A stretch of DNA of 64,000 nt from Trileptium ribeirensis (lineage: Eukaryota; Nematoda; Enoplea; Enoplida; Thoracostomopsidae), in the NCBI GenBank assembly GCA_030248225.1, contig JASANE010003323.1, positions 1 through 64,000 on the forward strand. The letters are read 5' to 3'. Positions 52,601 to 62,500 of the stretch are shown here, in pieces; the first letter of the stretch is position 1, and the number at the start of each line of letters is the position of its first letter. A model generated the notes under the pieces. The model saw only the letters and a list, made by a program, of their open reading frames with translations, had not been told where the DNA came from and did no database searches. The position numbers and the translations under genes were made by a program.

Positions 52601-55600
52601 TCACATTCGCTCCGTTTTACCGTCGCATACGAGATACACCTATATTATGTACTATGCATGTCACGACTTAAAAAAGTACTAGATAGCCCTTATAATAAGC
52701 AAACACACCATTTATATAATGCAAACAGCTTTATTTTCGCTGTAATTAGCTCTTAATATTCGCACGTCAGTATTTTCGTCGGAGCAGTTGTGCTATATAT
52801 TTGTAGGCAACAGCAACTAATAAATCAATGTTTTACCATACATTTTAACATTAGGCCTAAATTTTAAGCCATAATTATAAATCGCACGAAATTTGAAGTA
52901 TACCTCGATTTCAATTGTTTTCGTTTTAATAATTGCGAAGTCTTTGTAAATAATTTGGAACGTAATTTTGTTAATATTTGAACAAAATTTTAAAAGGCCT
53001 AGTTTCTTCCATTCAAAGTATTTAAAGGTTTCTGGATGAATTTGTAGTAACAATGTATAACTGCGGTTATTGATACCTATGTTCTGTTATGTTAGAACCT
53101 GTGCGTTTATGTAACAACCCTTTCGAGTTTATTCTCCAAATTTTAATAGTTAAATATCTTAAAACCCTGGATATTTTCTTTTATATTGTGGCAAGGCCAA
53201 GAATGCTGCAATCTGCTAAAAATGATGTATTTTATCAATAAAAGTTGTCAAATTTTTGCATTTTTTAGTTTGGTGCTACACAGAGGTACACAATGTATCT
53301 ACAAGTATTGGGGGATTCGGGGTTTCCGATTATAAAAAGAACATTACTACATTTGGGTGGTATACGTCTAGTGCTACAATCACTATAAGCTATGACATGT
53401 AAACTCGTTCAAAAAATTATATTTTCATAAAAGTTGTGATTTATAATTTTCGTATTTTCAATCAACTTGGTCATTGGGAGAGGAATCAAACAATCTTGTG
53501 GCTTTATTCTGTGCTGAAAACGGCCGTAACTTGATAAAATGGTGTGATATTGTCCTTCTGATGGTTTATCGCAGCTTGGAAGATTAATCTGGATCCTGGG
53601 AATAATCACTGAGTGCATACTAACCACAGCCGCTGGGTTTCCACTCACAGCGCTTGCTACTTGTTATTATTATGTTATATGTTGATATCATATACATAAA
53701 TATATGAATATGCATTCACGGCCAAAAATAAGTGCAATCGAAATCGGTGGCAATCACAATCGATCGAAATTTCGTTTCATCGAAATCGAGTGGAATCATA
53801 TAAATTTGTAACTTATTTAATTGCACAATTTGTAATTATTGCATCAGAATCGACATTGATCAAAATTTCGTTTAATCGAAAGCTACCGAAATTTAATCAG
53901 TGCCAAAATATACGTATTTTACTGCGGAATGGAATGGATCAAAATGTCGACTGATTTAATCGATTACTTTTGGCACAGCCATCAGGGTGTGACTTTGTTT
54001 TCGACTTTTGTCATACTTTGCATTTATTAATAGTTTTACGAAAGGTGCAGTGCATTATTATAAAGCTGTGCAATAGATAGTGCTGCAGTTACAATCAGAA
54101 ATAAAAGAAAGTTTTTTGCGAAGAGCAATTGGGCATCTGTAAATTTTTCGAGAACGATGCGCTAAAAATCAGCTTTTATTTCTGGTCGCAAGTGTAAATA
54201 CATAGTTTAGTTTTTCCAACAATGTTTAAGTATTGAATATAGTATAATTTTTATTCCCGGACATTGTGGTCAAATCGCCAGCTAAAAACGCCGACCGATA
54301 TGCAATGGGGCTGGGGAATTCTGCTAATTCATTCGGCGCTGTAAAATTTACAAACAAACAGCAGCGTCGTAAGAGCATAGAGCAAACAATTCTGCGTTTA
54401 CAGCAGAGTGTGTATGCACGTAGTAATATTAGAACATGTGACTACCATAAACCAGACTATAGTTTAACATCCCTAAAATATTGGTTGCGCATAGTTTTTC
54501 AATGTCAACTCATCCGATAGTTAACCAACATTGCGATTATGTGAAGGTTAAGGCTACAAAACAAATTTGATCTTTGTATCGCTCAAGAGAGCATACTGCT
54601 AATTATAAGCGAAAGCATCATTGTAACCAAGAACAAATCGCACCTGCAAAGCTTTGCTTTAACATTTGAAATAGTGGACTGGTGTCAACACGTATGTATA
54701 TAATAATTAATGTGCATCATGATGCAAATATTTTGGAATACCTGAACAATAATCATTGTTAAGCGATAAAACTTTTACTGTAATTGTTTTCACAACTAGA
54801 AATATTTCAGAGAGTGAATATTCTGTTAATCCAGCTTTAAACGACAAACTCAGCATTTTCACCGGGGATATTACAAAATTGGAAATCGATGCTATCGTAA
54901 ATGCTGCAAATCAAGGTCTGGTTCCTGGTGGTGGAGGTTAGTGAAAACGAAATCATTTCTACAGTACTTACTACGACTGGACTATGTCATTATTAGCAAT
55001 CGATGATCGGACACATCCCAAAAATGCTCCAACTAACCGAAATTACGTGGACTAAAACCACAACAAGAAAAATTTACCCACGAGCGAGTCACGAGTGAGC
55101 ACGAACTGCATACTAACAAGTGATCAAAGTGACGCATAACGACTAAAACGCTATTTGTGAGCAGGTATATACATATTATGTATATAACCATCCCACGAAT
55201 CTGTTTAAAAGCGCTATATCTACAACTTCAATAAACAGTAATTAGGACATAAAAAAGCTATATCTACTACTTGGATAAACAGAAATTAGGACATTTAAAA
55301 GCGCAATATCTACTACTTGAATAAACAGAAATTAGGACATAGCTGCGGTATATCTACTATTTCGATGAACACAAATTAGGACACAAAAGCGCTGTATCTA
55401 CTACTTCGATAAACAGAAATTAGAACATGAAAGATTTCGGTAAAAATTAAAGACCAGCACTGCTCCGTATAGAGAACATTTTTGTTAATAATTGTCACTG
55501 CGCTCGATTTCACAGCTACAAGTTTTCGAGTCTTGAAAATACCTCCCGATTTATTAAACAAAGCCTGTAACATTTCCTCCACACAACATATCGAGGCACC

Positions 55601-58600
55601 TATTTAAGCCACCGTAATCGAGAACGTTGGCCGAGTGTCAAATTCTGGCCTACACAGCGTTAACCTGCTGTCACATGCTTAACATAATTATGAAGATGCA
55701 GTTACCTAAAAATTATTGAAAGCAAATACTTTGCGAATAACAGTTCTAACTGCTAATTTTTCGCAAACTCTTCGCGAATTTTTTGGAAAAGGTTTGCTTT
55801 ATTTGTGTCTATAACTGTATACGTTTGGGTTCTTAGCTAACGCACTATTAATGTATGTAGCTATAATAGATTTAGATATTGCAAACAGATTTATTTTGTG
55901 TTCAGTTAAAACATAAATTATGTGTGAAACGAAACCAGGATTAAAATTGATGATGTTTCCGCATAACCACAGCTAACGCGCGCTGTCCTAATCGATTACG
56001 TGTTCTCTATTATAGTGAACGCACAATATTCTTGTGTGGCAGTAGGTGTACTTATTATTCTTCATACAGTTATTATTTTTATTTACACGGTTTACAACAG
56101 ATATCGGCATTCGAAAATGTTAAAACATATATTCAAAACCAACAATATTTAATTTCCACTATGCGATGTTCGGATGAGCTGAGGAGCATGACATTATATT
56201 TCTTTGTAAATGCTAGTTCGAAAGTATTCAAAACGGTTGATGAATAATATTATGACTACGTCGCGAGCGTTTCCCACGTCTGACCCGTGCAATTTGGGAT
56301 AGAAAGCAACATATATTAGAAGAGCCACGTGCAAAAACCGGTCATACCCCATTTTTTTTCAAAATTGAGTTAATATGAAATTCACATTCGGCGTATCATT
56401 TTACGTAATATCAGCTTGATTTCTGAGCTCAAAAAGCAGTCAAACGCCTAAAATTGAATTCAATAAACATATAATCGATCAGTTTTGTTTGTTTGGAGGG
56501 TGAAAAATCCGGTAAGCGATAGATAATGTCGCTTGGCCGGTTCTTGCTCGAAATTGTAATCGCTTGCTGCGTGGCGTTTTTATACACTGTTGTTAACGAC
56601 CTGGATAAAGATGGAAAGCGACGCATTTTGAACACAACCCAGCGTCCCCAAACTGCTAAACTCCATCGAATTGAGGACGTTGCTAGCAGCGGACCACATT
56701 GCTAAAAAACTGCCATTCCGATAGGTAAAGCAGAATACAGTTTGCCTACAAGCGTTTACGATCCTCCTTAGCGCCCGAAGGTCTGTCATCACCAGACTCC
56801 GATCAAAAACTGCTGTTAGTGGGGCTGCTGTACCTCAACCGCATGGGACTAGTATGCATAATCAACTGCTTAGTTGCATAATGCGCCGCTATGCGTCAGA
56901 AAGTTGTTAAACACGTCAGTTCCTTTCCTGCGGAATGCAGCCACGACTAAATTCTCATACAGAAATTTCTACCAGCTCTATCTGAACCCCTTACTAGCAA
57001 TACCGTAAATGTATCGACTGTTTATCAAAGTACAATAGCAAAACGGTGACGACGATACAGTATCACAGCGATACTACAACGACGTTTTTGGCAAGCCTTT
57101 AAACTTGGTTTCGGAAATCCGGGGGTTACATCTAGTACGACGGCGACGGATCCGGGAGCGAGCAGAGCAAACAGCGAGCTGACGCTACGTATGCAGCCAA
57201 GAGCCTCCTGTTCATAACTTTCGAGTCATAGAAAACTTTGCCACTACTGAAGTTGTCCGTTTCAGAAGCGTTCTATCAACGACAGCTGCGGCTACACAGC
57301 CTTACCGTTCATGTCGTTGATCAAGACACCGGTGACATCGGCCGCAGGTTCATGGAGAGAGAATGAAAATGACGGCGACTGCTCCGAGATTGTACCCAGT
57401 CTCCTTGCATTTTTTGAGAAGACAACTTCAAGCATGTTACCAAACTCGTGGCCCGGTTGAACTCTTGCGCCGCTTAAAACAAAAATTTCTTCATCATCGA
57501 CCTTTGGCAGTATCTTGTCAAATGAGTCCGGTTTTAGGTGGTACACCACGAATTATCCGGGGTCGGGCATTCTATGTTCAATTCCGATCGTGGTTTCGCA
57601 TTCACCGGGAATGTTGTACCAGAGAGGGAGAAGGTTTTTATCCTCGACAAGAACTGCGAAATTATGGCAACCTGACGGCAGAATATCCTTCCATGGTTAC
57701 TAACATCGCGAATGGTGTTATCGGCATAAAAGAACTTGTTAACCATTTTGGCATCGTGAAACGTGTAAAAAGACTTCGAGGGAGAATAATCTCTTCAAGA
57801 TTGAGGCCCGCCGGCTGTGTTTTGAAACGTTCGGCCAATACAAATACCTGCCGAGTTTCGTCGATACGGAAGAATGGTAGGTGGTTGACATCACGAAAAT
57901 GGCGTACATCGTGGGAGGCGCGCATCACCAACGTTTTGACGATGCTGCTGGGAAGCCTGCTCGGTCGATTAAGAAAGCGAAATGCAGCGACAGAAGACAA
58001 ATACAGCGAAAACGACATACAGCTGCGAGACATCATACGTTGCGCGTAGGGCCCTACCAGCAATTGACGGCTACTGATAATTCGTAAAATAGGACTCGGA
58101 TTTACAATTATTATATAAAATCTTTATTTTGGTCAGTTTAAATGGACAAACTATATAAAAGATTTTGTAGTCTTACGTAGTAATAGTCGCTTGGCGTTTT
58201 TTGAAGTAAGCCATTGAAAAAATCGTGAAAAAACTGGCCAAATCCATTTTTGAACCCCCTGACCCTACACACCAAAGTTTCGTATTGCTTTCTATTCCAA
58301 AAGTTGTCCAACCCAATGATTTATATGATCTCAAAATCGCAGTGCTGGTACACCTTTTCATAAAAAGATCCCTAATTGTAAAATTTGTATTAGTTCCTCA
58401 AATGTTTAAAAACGTCGTTTGTGCGATTTTTGCACGAGTCTCTACTCCAGTGCGGACAGTGCAGTCTCTCTTTCATCTGCAAAAAGTGAGCTCTAAAAAA
58501 TCAAATAGAAACAAAAATTTGTAAAAATACTGCCAGCTCAATGAAGCCAAAAAGAACGAATTATAACAGGTGAGTTACATTTATGTGATTAATTCAAATT

Positions 58601-60317
58601 GTTTGAAATTACTAATCGACAGGTCCGTTTCATTTGAAATAGCGGTCCAGACAGAGTCCGTTTTAGTTGCAACTCTAGTTAAGATTGTCACTTTAAAGGC
58701 GATAAATCTTAAATCGTAACACAGTCTAAAGTTAAGTAAACCATGCAAGTGTATGGTATGATGTGATTTGTCGCAGAGTATGACGACAGTCACGTGTTGT
58801 ATTTTCATGATGTAAGAAGACCAACATATGTGTATATATTATGTGTCTGTACTAATTATTATTTCAGTTTGTGGTGCCATTCATCGGGGTGCTGGTACGG
58901 AACTGGCTAAAGAATGTGCCAGTATTGGCGGATGTCCTACCGGTTCGGCGAAGATAACATTTGGTTTGTTTTAGTTTGGTATGAGTGAAATATCATAGTC
59001 TTTTCCAAGTTCCAGTTGGGTCCTAGTACGCTAATTCCCGAAACACATCAATTTTGAATAAAATCAACAGCATGACAAACACGAAGGAGTAGCTCATAAT
59101 TTTTGCACAATATAGTTATGCGTCTCAGCTTTCTCTGTGTTCTGTTCAGGATATGGGTGATGCTGCCGGTCCAAGTATGGCCTTCATAATATAATTTATT
59201 GCCTTTTTCGTTTGTTTTTGTTTGGTAAAATTTTCACGGCAATAAGGAATTGGCCAACCGGGGCGCTTCTGTATGATTCACTTTTTTTGAAACAGAACAT
59301 TAAACACGAAAATTATTATGGGTTGTGTTTACTTTAACTGATACCAAGCATTAGTTCTGCAGGATTACGTTTGTTCAGAAAACACCATTGTTTAATACTG
59401 CATAACTGTTCCAAATACGTTAAAGATTTCACCGGATGGCTTTGGAAGAAATGTGACAATTTGTGATCTGACACAACTTAACAGAAGGCTGCATTGTTTA
59501 AAACGATATAACCATTGTTACTTTTATAATTCTAAAGATACATTTTTAACGAGAGCTACGTTACCAGAGTAAGTTAATATCTCCTAAGTAGTTTTAATTT
59601 TATGCAGCGCTAGAGCACTTACAGCGTGTGGCAGTTCGAAACAGGCTGTAATATTCCTGCACCCAAAAACGTCATTGGTCACGACGGTAAGAACATGAGG
59701 CCGAAACAGGAACTCTGCTTATGTGAGTCAACGGCTAAGAATGACTAAAGCCTATAAATGGTTTTCTCTGGAAAACACATTATGTGTAGGATAGTCAGGT
59801 ATCGACTTTAGCAGTATGTCTGTGAAGCCACGCCTTTTCCAGCCATGAATAAATTGCAGTATGGGTAATTACTAATGTGGCTTCGCTATTTTTGTGGCAA
59901 ACGGTTTTATAGCATTGATAAGTTGATTTCGACCGATGGTAGATCTTTTCACAACAAATCTATAACAATTTAACTGGAGTGCGGTTATGGAGTGTATGAA
60001 AGTAAATTATTGGCAAATTGGAGAATAGGAGAGTAGATTTGAGATTTATTAGCAAACAGATCATAAATTATAGTAGCAGTTCAATTTGCTATTAACGATT
60101 TTTTCACTAATTTTATTCGCGAATTTTTAGAAAACTATTTGCTTTTCTGTAGTTCCAAAGCTAGATTATACTGGAATTGTTTTAGACAACCAAGATGTTT
60201 TTTATGGCGTGCGCAAATAAAAATGGATGTTCACTAGTGAGAATCACTAAGATCTTAACGGTTTAGCCATGATATTATAATTGTGTTTTGTTATAGGCTA
60301 CAAGCTTCCTGCTAAAC
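43636..60317 (+). CDS. MACROD: MACROD-type macrodomain protein, 5' part, 7 exons seen
   Basis: Gene-level entry. MACROD proteins bind ADP-ribose and remove mono-ADP-ribose from proteins. The seven exons total 451 nt (150 codons plus one base), phase-consistent throughout. Exons 1-4 give a lead with the family's pre-domain pattern ([20 protein letters not shown] .. LNDLPTY). Exons 5-7 give [20 protein letters not shown], the glycine loop [17 protein letters not shown] and GGCPTG..KITFGYKLPAK. Two family features differ: a Cys replaces the catalytic Asp of the GGGVDG motif, and Pro replaces the first Gly of the loop. The rest of the domain (VIHTVGP onward) was not found before the window end, so the gene is partial or truncated. 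Intron 2 carries a hAT element, intron 4 a 1.63-kb TIR element. Confidence 0.85.
44740..44785 (+). CDS. MACROD: MACROD exon 2 ([15 protein letters not shown])
   Basis: 46 nt between acceptor GCATTTTAG and donor GTATGT, open in the phase required by exon 3. The sequence is not conserved enough to confirm by family knowledge. Confidence 0.55.
44889..45415. repeat. 262-bp recent tandem duplication
   Basis: TGGCCTCTAATGCATCAAAT starts at 44889 and 45151. The copies are almost identical over the full 262 bp, ending GGGTCGAGACGGG. The unit carries an R1-type ATATAGG..GATCTCATTTTGTAGAG core. In MACROD intron 2. Confidence 0.95.
45416..45748. repeat. Repeat R1, left part, interrupted by a MITE
   Basis: GGGCCCATGAACCCAAAATA, then after the MITE ATGTTTTGGTCTCATTTCAT and ATTCAACATTCAGAATTCAC, ending TTAGCGATAAG where the hAT element starts. 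Collinear with 2700-3190 plus 4451-4605. Confidence 0.65.
45480..45616. mobile_element. Tc1/mariner-like MITE, family 3, with TA target site
   Basis: Left TACAGTCGCGGCCAAAATTA and right TCTGAGCACGACTGTA. R1 sequence on the two sides joins as CAAGG-TA-TATGAATG, showing a TA target. The interior has GTCGAAATCGAACGAAATCG units. A diverged relative is at 53711-53986. Confidence 0.8.
45749..48039 (+). mobile_element. hAT DNA transposon, 2291 bp, with 8-bp target duplication
   Basis: Perfect GCGATAAG at 45741-45748 and 48040-48047 flanks inverted ends CACAGGCGCGACCAC and GTGGTTGCGCCACTG (12 of 15 matching). Runs GGGCCCGGGGGGGG / CCGGGCCCCCCC lie just inside each end. It carries one transposase frame, internally deleted and frameshifted. 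The surrounding R1 repeat has an uninterrupted copy ending at 4605, which serves as the empty site. It lies in MACROD intron 2, same strand. Confidence 0.95.
46101..47835 (+). pseudogene. hAT transposase (ZMYM1-like / DUF4371 type), damaged
   Basis: Two overlapping frames, 46101-47483 and 47416-47835, form one hAT-superfamily transposase. The first has a low-complexity N-terminus, IIVDGTQD (Asp about 107), [10 protein letters not shown] (Asp about 173), a CGAHCTNL motif and CPTRW. The second has the hAT C-terminal dimerisation block, [20 protein letters not shown]. Damage: a net +1 frame change near 47450-47465; and after [10 protein letters not shown] (residue 70) the TTF-type zinc finger and the start of DUF4371 are missing (about 200 residues or more by family length), so LSIFADSVV follows almost at once. 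The frames are otherwise clean, so the loss is recent. It should not encode an active transposase unless the frameshift is a sequencing error; even then DNA binding would be impaired. Confidence 0.93.
48790..48818 (+). CDS. MACROD: MACROD exon 3 (29 nt; [10 protein letters not shown])
   Basis: Between acceptor ATATTATAG and donor GTAATT. Enters in phase 1 and leaves in phase 0, as exons 2 and 4 require. The MWK fits the family's conserved Trp-Lys before the MT..Q+ helix. Contains the alternative start ATG at 48810. Confidence 0.65.
49437..49560 (+). CDS. MACROD: MACROD exon 4 ([20 protein letters not shown]...)
   Basis: Encodes [20 protein letters not shown] then [20 protein letters not shown]. 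This mirrors the W+E.K..L..MT.EQR+..Y and L..IPTW pattern just ahead of the macrodomain in MACROD1/2. Acceptor GATTTTAGAG before 49437 (the AG at 49433-49434 would bring a stop into frame), donor CAG|GTTAAT at 49561; leaves in phase 1. Confidence 0.8.
49690..50198 (-). repeat. Dispersed repeat (40.5-kb family), reversed, left of copy C
   Basis: GGTTATGTACTGCCTTCGGG and GTCAAAGAACCCGATTT.. are reverse-strand versions of phrases at 40490-40690. The repeat is cut at 50198 by copy C and resumes at 51828. Confidence 0.55.
50199..51827. mobile_element. Non-autonomous TIR element, copy C (C-rich family), nested
   Basis: Left GGGTTACTTCACGAAACAAC and right TGGTTTCGCGAAATGACCCC. TAT on both sides fits a TA-type target. 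Sequence matches copy B throughout, including the segment that copy A lacks. Its TAGCCCCCTCCCCGACC units (50920-51003) have drifted from those of A and B. It lies inside a copy of the 40.5-kb repeat family in MACROD intron 4. Confidence 0.85.
51828..52160 (-). repeat. Dispersed repeat (40.5-kb family), reversed, right of copy C
   Basis: TTTAGGTTTTCGATGGGCAG then AATACGG resumes the interrupted repeat. An undisturbed unit follows at 51985-52030 (GTACATGGCATCAAGAATAG, then GAATTTTTTCGGTATGCTGA) and shows the empty target. Confidence 0.55.
52161..53708 (+). other. MACROD intron 4, gene-free part
   Basis: No exon or element boundary recognised. Mostly AT-rich with short frames and no domain. Confidence 0.4.
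53711..53986. mobile_element. MITE, family 3 relative
   Basis: Left TGCATTCACGGCCAAAAATA and right TACTTTTGGCACAGCCATCA are loosely inverted. Inside, AATCGAAATCG, GATCGAAATTTCGTTT and ATTTAATCG words recur in both orientations, as in 45480-45616. The boundaries are approximate. Confidence 0.5.
54082..54196. mobile_element. MITE, family 2, in MACROD intron 4
   Basis: Left GCAGTTACAATCAGAAATAA and right TTTATTTCTGGTCGCAAGTG are inverted; about 115 bp. Confidence 0.55.
54811..54936 (+). CDS. MACROD: MACROD exon 5: start of the macrodomain
   Basis: Encodes [20 protein letters not shown] then [20 protein letters not shown]. [16 protein letters not shown] is the ADP-ribose-binding signature, and the Asn of NAAN is present. 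Acceptor ATATTTCAG before 54811, donor GGAG|GTTAGT at 54937; phase 1 in and out. The glycine loop reads VPGGGV where MACROD1/2 have LGGGGV. Confidence 0.95.
55204..55435. repeat. About 46-bp tandem array, five units
   Basis: Units of the form GCGCTATATCTACTACTTGA then TAAACAGAAATTAGGACAT(A) repeat from 55204 to 55430. The first three are spaced 46 bp, the last two slightly less regularly. In MACROD intron 5. Confidence 0.85.
55697..55820. mobile_element. MITE, family 2 relative, in MACROD intron 5
   Basis: Left GCAGTTACCTAAAAATTATTG then AAAGCAAATAC; right AAAGGTTTGCTTTATTTGTG then TCTATAACTGTA. The arms are imperfect but longer than in other members. Confidence 0.5.
57280..58065 (-). pseudogene. 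Decayed coding remnant, possibly BEL/Pao-like reverse transcriptase
   Basis: A GC-richer block in MACROD intron 5 where minus-strand frames (57662-58063, 57534-57746, 57292-57549) take over from one another, as expected for a frameshifted coding sequence read in this direction. The piece [11 protein letters not shown], then [12 protein letters not shown], resembles the F(Y)VDN catalytic motif and following helix of BEL/Pao reverse transcriptases. [11 protein letters not shown] is upstream of it. The match is weak and no LTRs were found. A competing + strand frame (57363-58049) has an Arg-rich composition typical of an antisense shadow. Confidence 0.35.
58868..58963 (+). CDS. MACROD: MACROD exon 6: catalytic loop, Asp replaced by Cys
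   Basis: Encodes (V)[18 protein letters not shown] then [13 protein letters not shown]. It is unmistakably the macrodomain segment after the glycine loop. The family consensus is VDG(A/C)IHRAAG, with the Asp acting in catalysis (Asp184 of MACROD1, Asp102 of MACROD2). Here the codon is TGT, Cys. Acceptor TTATTTCAG before 58868, donor G|GTTTGT at 58964; phase 1 in and out. Confidence 0.95.
60297..60317 (+). CDS. MACROD: MACROD exon 7: 21-nt microexon (G)YKLPAK
   Basis: Acceptor TTGTTATAG, 21 coding nt, donor GTAAGT. It completes Gly from exon 6 and reads YKLPAK, exactly the GYxLPAK that follows KITxG in this family, in phase 1 at both ends. The next residue starts with C (His or Arg expected). 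The following exon (VIHTVGP) was not found downstream within the window. Confidence 0.88.
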
Positions 60318-61280
60318 GTAAGTTTGTTTTTAGTAACTTATGTGTGAAAGCATCCAATCCGCACGATACTCTATTAGAGTAGTGGAATTGACTATATTTA
60401 AATTAAATTCTACCCTATAAATCCTAGCAGATTTCGCATTTTCATGATTAATAAACCTATGAATTGTTTACTTCCAATTTAATAGAAACACATTTCTGCT
60501 GGAACTGTTCTGTTGTGGTTCGTAACAGCAGAGCAATGTTTCTTTACATGTATGCATGATTTTAGTGACTGTGGGTACCACATCAGTGTTGTGGCATAAT
60601 GTAGCTCGTCATGAACCGCTCTTGTCATACGGCACCATTAGCTGAGTGTAGAATTAGTAAAGTTTTGATGCCGATTTTTGTTTGTTTTGGTTATGGGACA
60701 TTGACACACAATTAATATTTCATTCTGATAAATCTATGTGCTTTTTGAATCCTTTCTCCAGCGTCATGCAGATATTACGCCATTACTGCATGGTACCTGC
60801 TTATACTATGCTAGGTGCAAAACGTGTTACGCATTGGCTTCTAAATTTCAAGAAGTTCAACATATAGCCAGGTTCTTCCTGTTATGAAAATTACATTGTG
60901 ATATAATGCATATTGCATTCCCATAGGAAAGTATCTAATGTGAAATATTAGAACTGTACACAATAAATCATTGAATTTTTATGGGGAATTAACAGATCCA
61001 AAAATTAATAAACTCTGCTTTCAGCATGAAGGTCAAACACCTTGATTTTTGTTGATATATTATAAATCCCTGAATAAGTTCGCTTCACTATCTTCTGGCA
61101 AGCATGGGTGAAACGAAACTAGTGTGGTTCATCCGTAGTTGCCATTTTGTGTATTGGATTGTAAGAAATTTGGTGTTTCAAGGTAAGCACCGACGCAAAT
61201 TCGTCCTTAACCTTTGGAGGCACTACTATTTTGGATAGGAGGGCGCTATCTATTATGATATGAAAGTACAAACTGTTAAG
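60318..61280 (+). other. Probable MACROD intron 7, nothing recognised
   Basis: Searched by eye for a V-I-H-T-V-G-P exon in the required phase; none seen. AT-rich, no element boundary. Confidence 0.4.
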
Positions 61281-61284
61281 TTTT

Positions 61285-61830
61285 GGTCTGCAAAATGTTG
61301 GAGTTGGGGGCCCAGCCCCCCAACCCGTGATTTTGGCCTATGGTTTGAAGTATGTACCGTCGCAAAATTTCTGGAACCCCTTAAGCCTTATAATGCTGGC
61401 TTGACAGGATTCAGGGTATTTTAATTCCTATGTAATAGCTTATCTGAAGGTGCATAGCTGAAGTGACGACAGACTAAATTCTTTCGGCAAATTCGGTTCG
61501 CCGACGGTCGACCTTATACCCCTGAATAGGGATAGTGTACTCGCGTTGGTTCCTGTTTCTCCATACCATCTTGTTTATATGAAGCGTAGCACCCCCGCCC
61601 CGAGGCGCAGCACTCCCCACCCACGAGGCGAAATACCCGCCCCCACACCCGTTTCGCACAAGCCGCTCCCCATCCCCAAGGCGCAGTACCAACCCAATGG
61701 CCGTGAGGTGAAGCACCCGTCAAACGTCTCCGAGGCGCAGCACCCGCCCCCACGCTGAGGCGCCGCACTCTTCCCCCTCTTCCGAAGACCCGCCTGCATC
61801 CCCTCCAAAAATTTTAGCACCAGTAAAAAA
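61285..61830. repeat. C-rich minisatellite-like tract
   Basis: GAGGCGCAGCACCCGCCCCC-type units of 25-35 bp recur from about 61590 to 61770, preceded by GGGGGCCCAGCCCCC at 61307-61321. Long frames on both strands across it are produced by the repeat. It could form G-quadruplexes on the minus strand. Confidence 0.6.
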
Positions 61831-62039
61831 TTTTATAGCGAAGTGAATGTGGATCCTGGAGAAAGTTTTGATTATTGTCCTGGCCAAACCCTGCCGGGAC
61901 CATCTACATCCCCCAGCCGCCTGACGTTGGGCATCTATGCATGTTCCGGTGTGGCTAGGGGGAGGATCGGACACACGGACCTCCCCCATCCGCCCGTATC
62001 AACCTTTGTATACAACCAAACAAGCTAAGACAGGCTATA

Positions 62040-62500
62040 TTCTAGAAATCGAGGTTCTGAACCCTAACCCCATTGAAAACCATTGAAAAATGCATGAGAT
62101 ATTCATGCTAGACCCTAGATTATTCGGGTCCAAAAAAGTATTTATTACCTAAAAGTAATGCCCCAATCTTGATGCCCTGAGCGCAATAGATAACCAAACA
62201 AATTAAGAAAGACTACATTTTTGCAAATCGGATTCTTCGACCGCAAGACCCTTGAAACCTCAAAAGAATACATAATATAGGCAAGTTGGACTCTAGGAAC
62301 AAAATCTAGGTATTCACCGTTTTTCATAACCTAATACATTCGTACAAAAACGCAATGAGATGCCGAAATTGGAAAAATCTATATTTCTAGTATAAAGTGC
62401 ACAAACCATATTCGGGTCACAACGGCCTAGGGTGTGGTCCCACAAAAAGTGATGTTTCCGGAGTGATTTCCTTTTTCTATGTGACACCTGTGTCGTGAGT
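62040..62500. repeat. Dispersed repeat, 40.5-kb family
   Basis: GTGGTCCCACAAAAAGTGAT at 62432-62451 and the text before it match 40817-40911. AATCG-GTTC-type phrases recur at about 170-bp spacing. It is followed at 62735-62775 by CTTCGCCC-GGTTCGCTCGCTCCGTTT, a variant of the repeat-end word. Confidence 0.55.

Noticed and set aside
54266..54520. 84-codon + strand frame just upstream of MACROD exon 5
   Set aside because: Not in phase with flanking MACROD exons, no family similarity; left as intron.
57363..58049. 228-codon + strand frame
   Set aside because: Arg-rich and domain-free; the complementary strand gives better protein-like pieces, so this is probably an antisense shadow.
58225..58524. 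99-codon + strand frame in MACROD intron 5
   Set aside because: No domain, no splice or poly(A) support; its minus-strand counterpart is only faintly LINE-like.
61474..61989. Overlapping frames on both strands with Gly/Pro/Arg-rich content
   Set aside because: They read the C-rich minisatellite-like tract and are open in too many phases to be genes.
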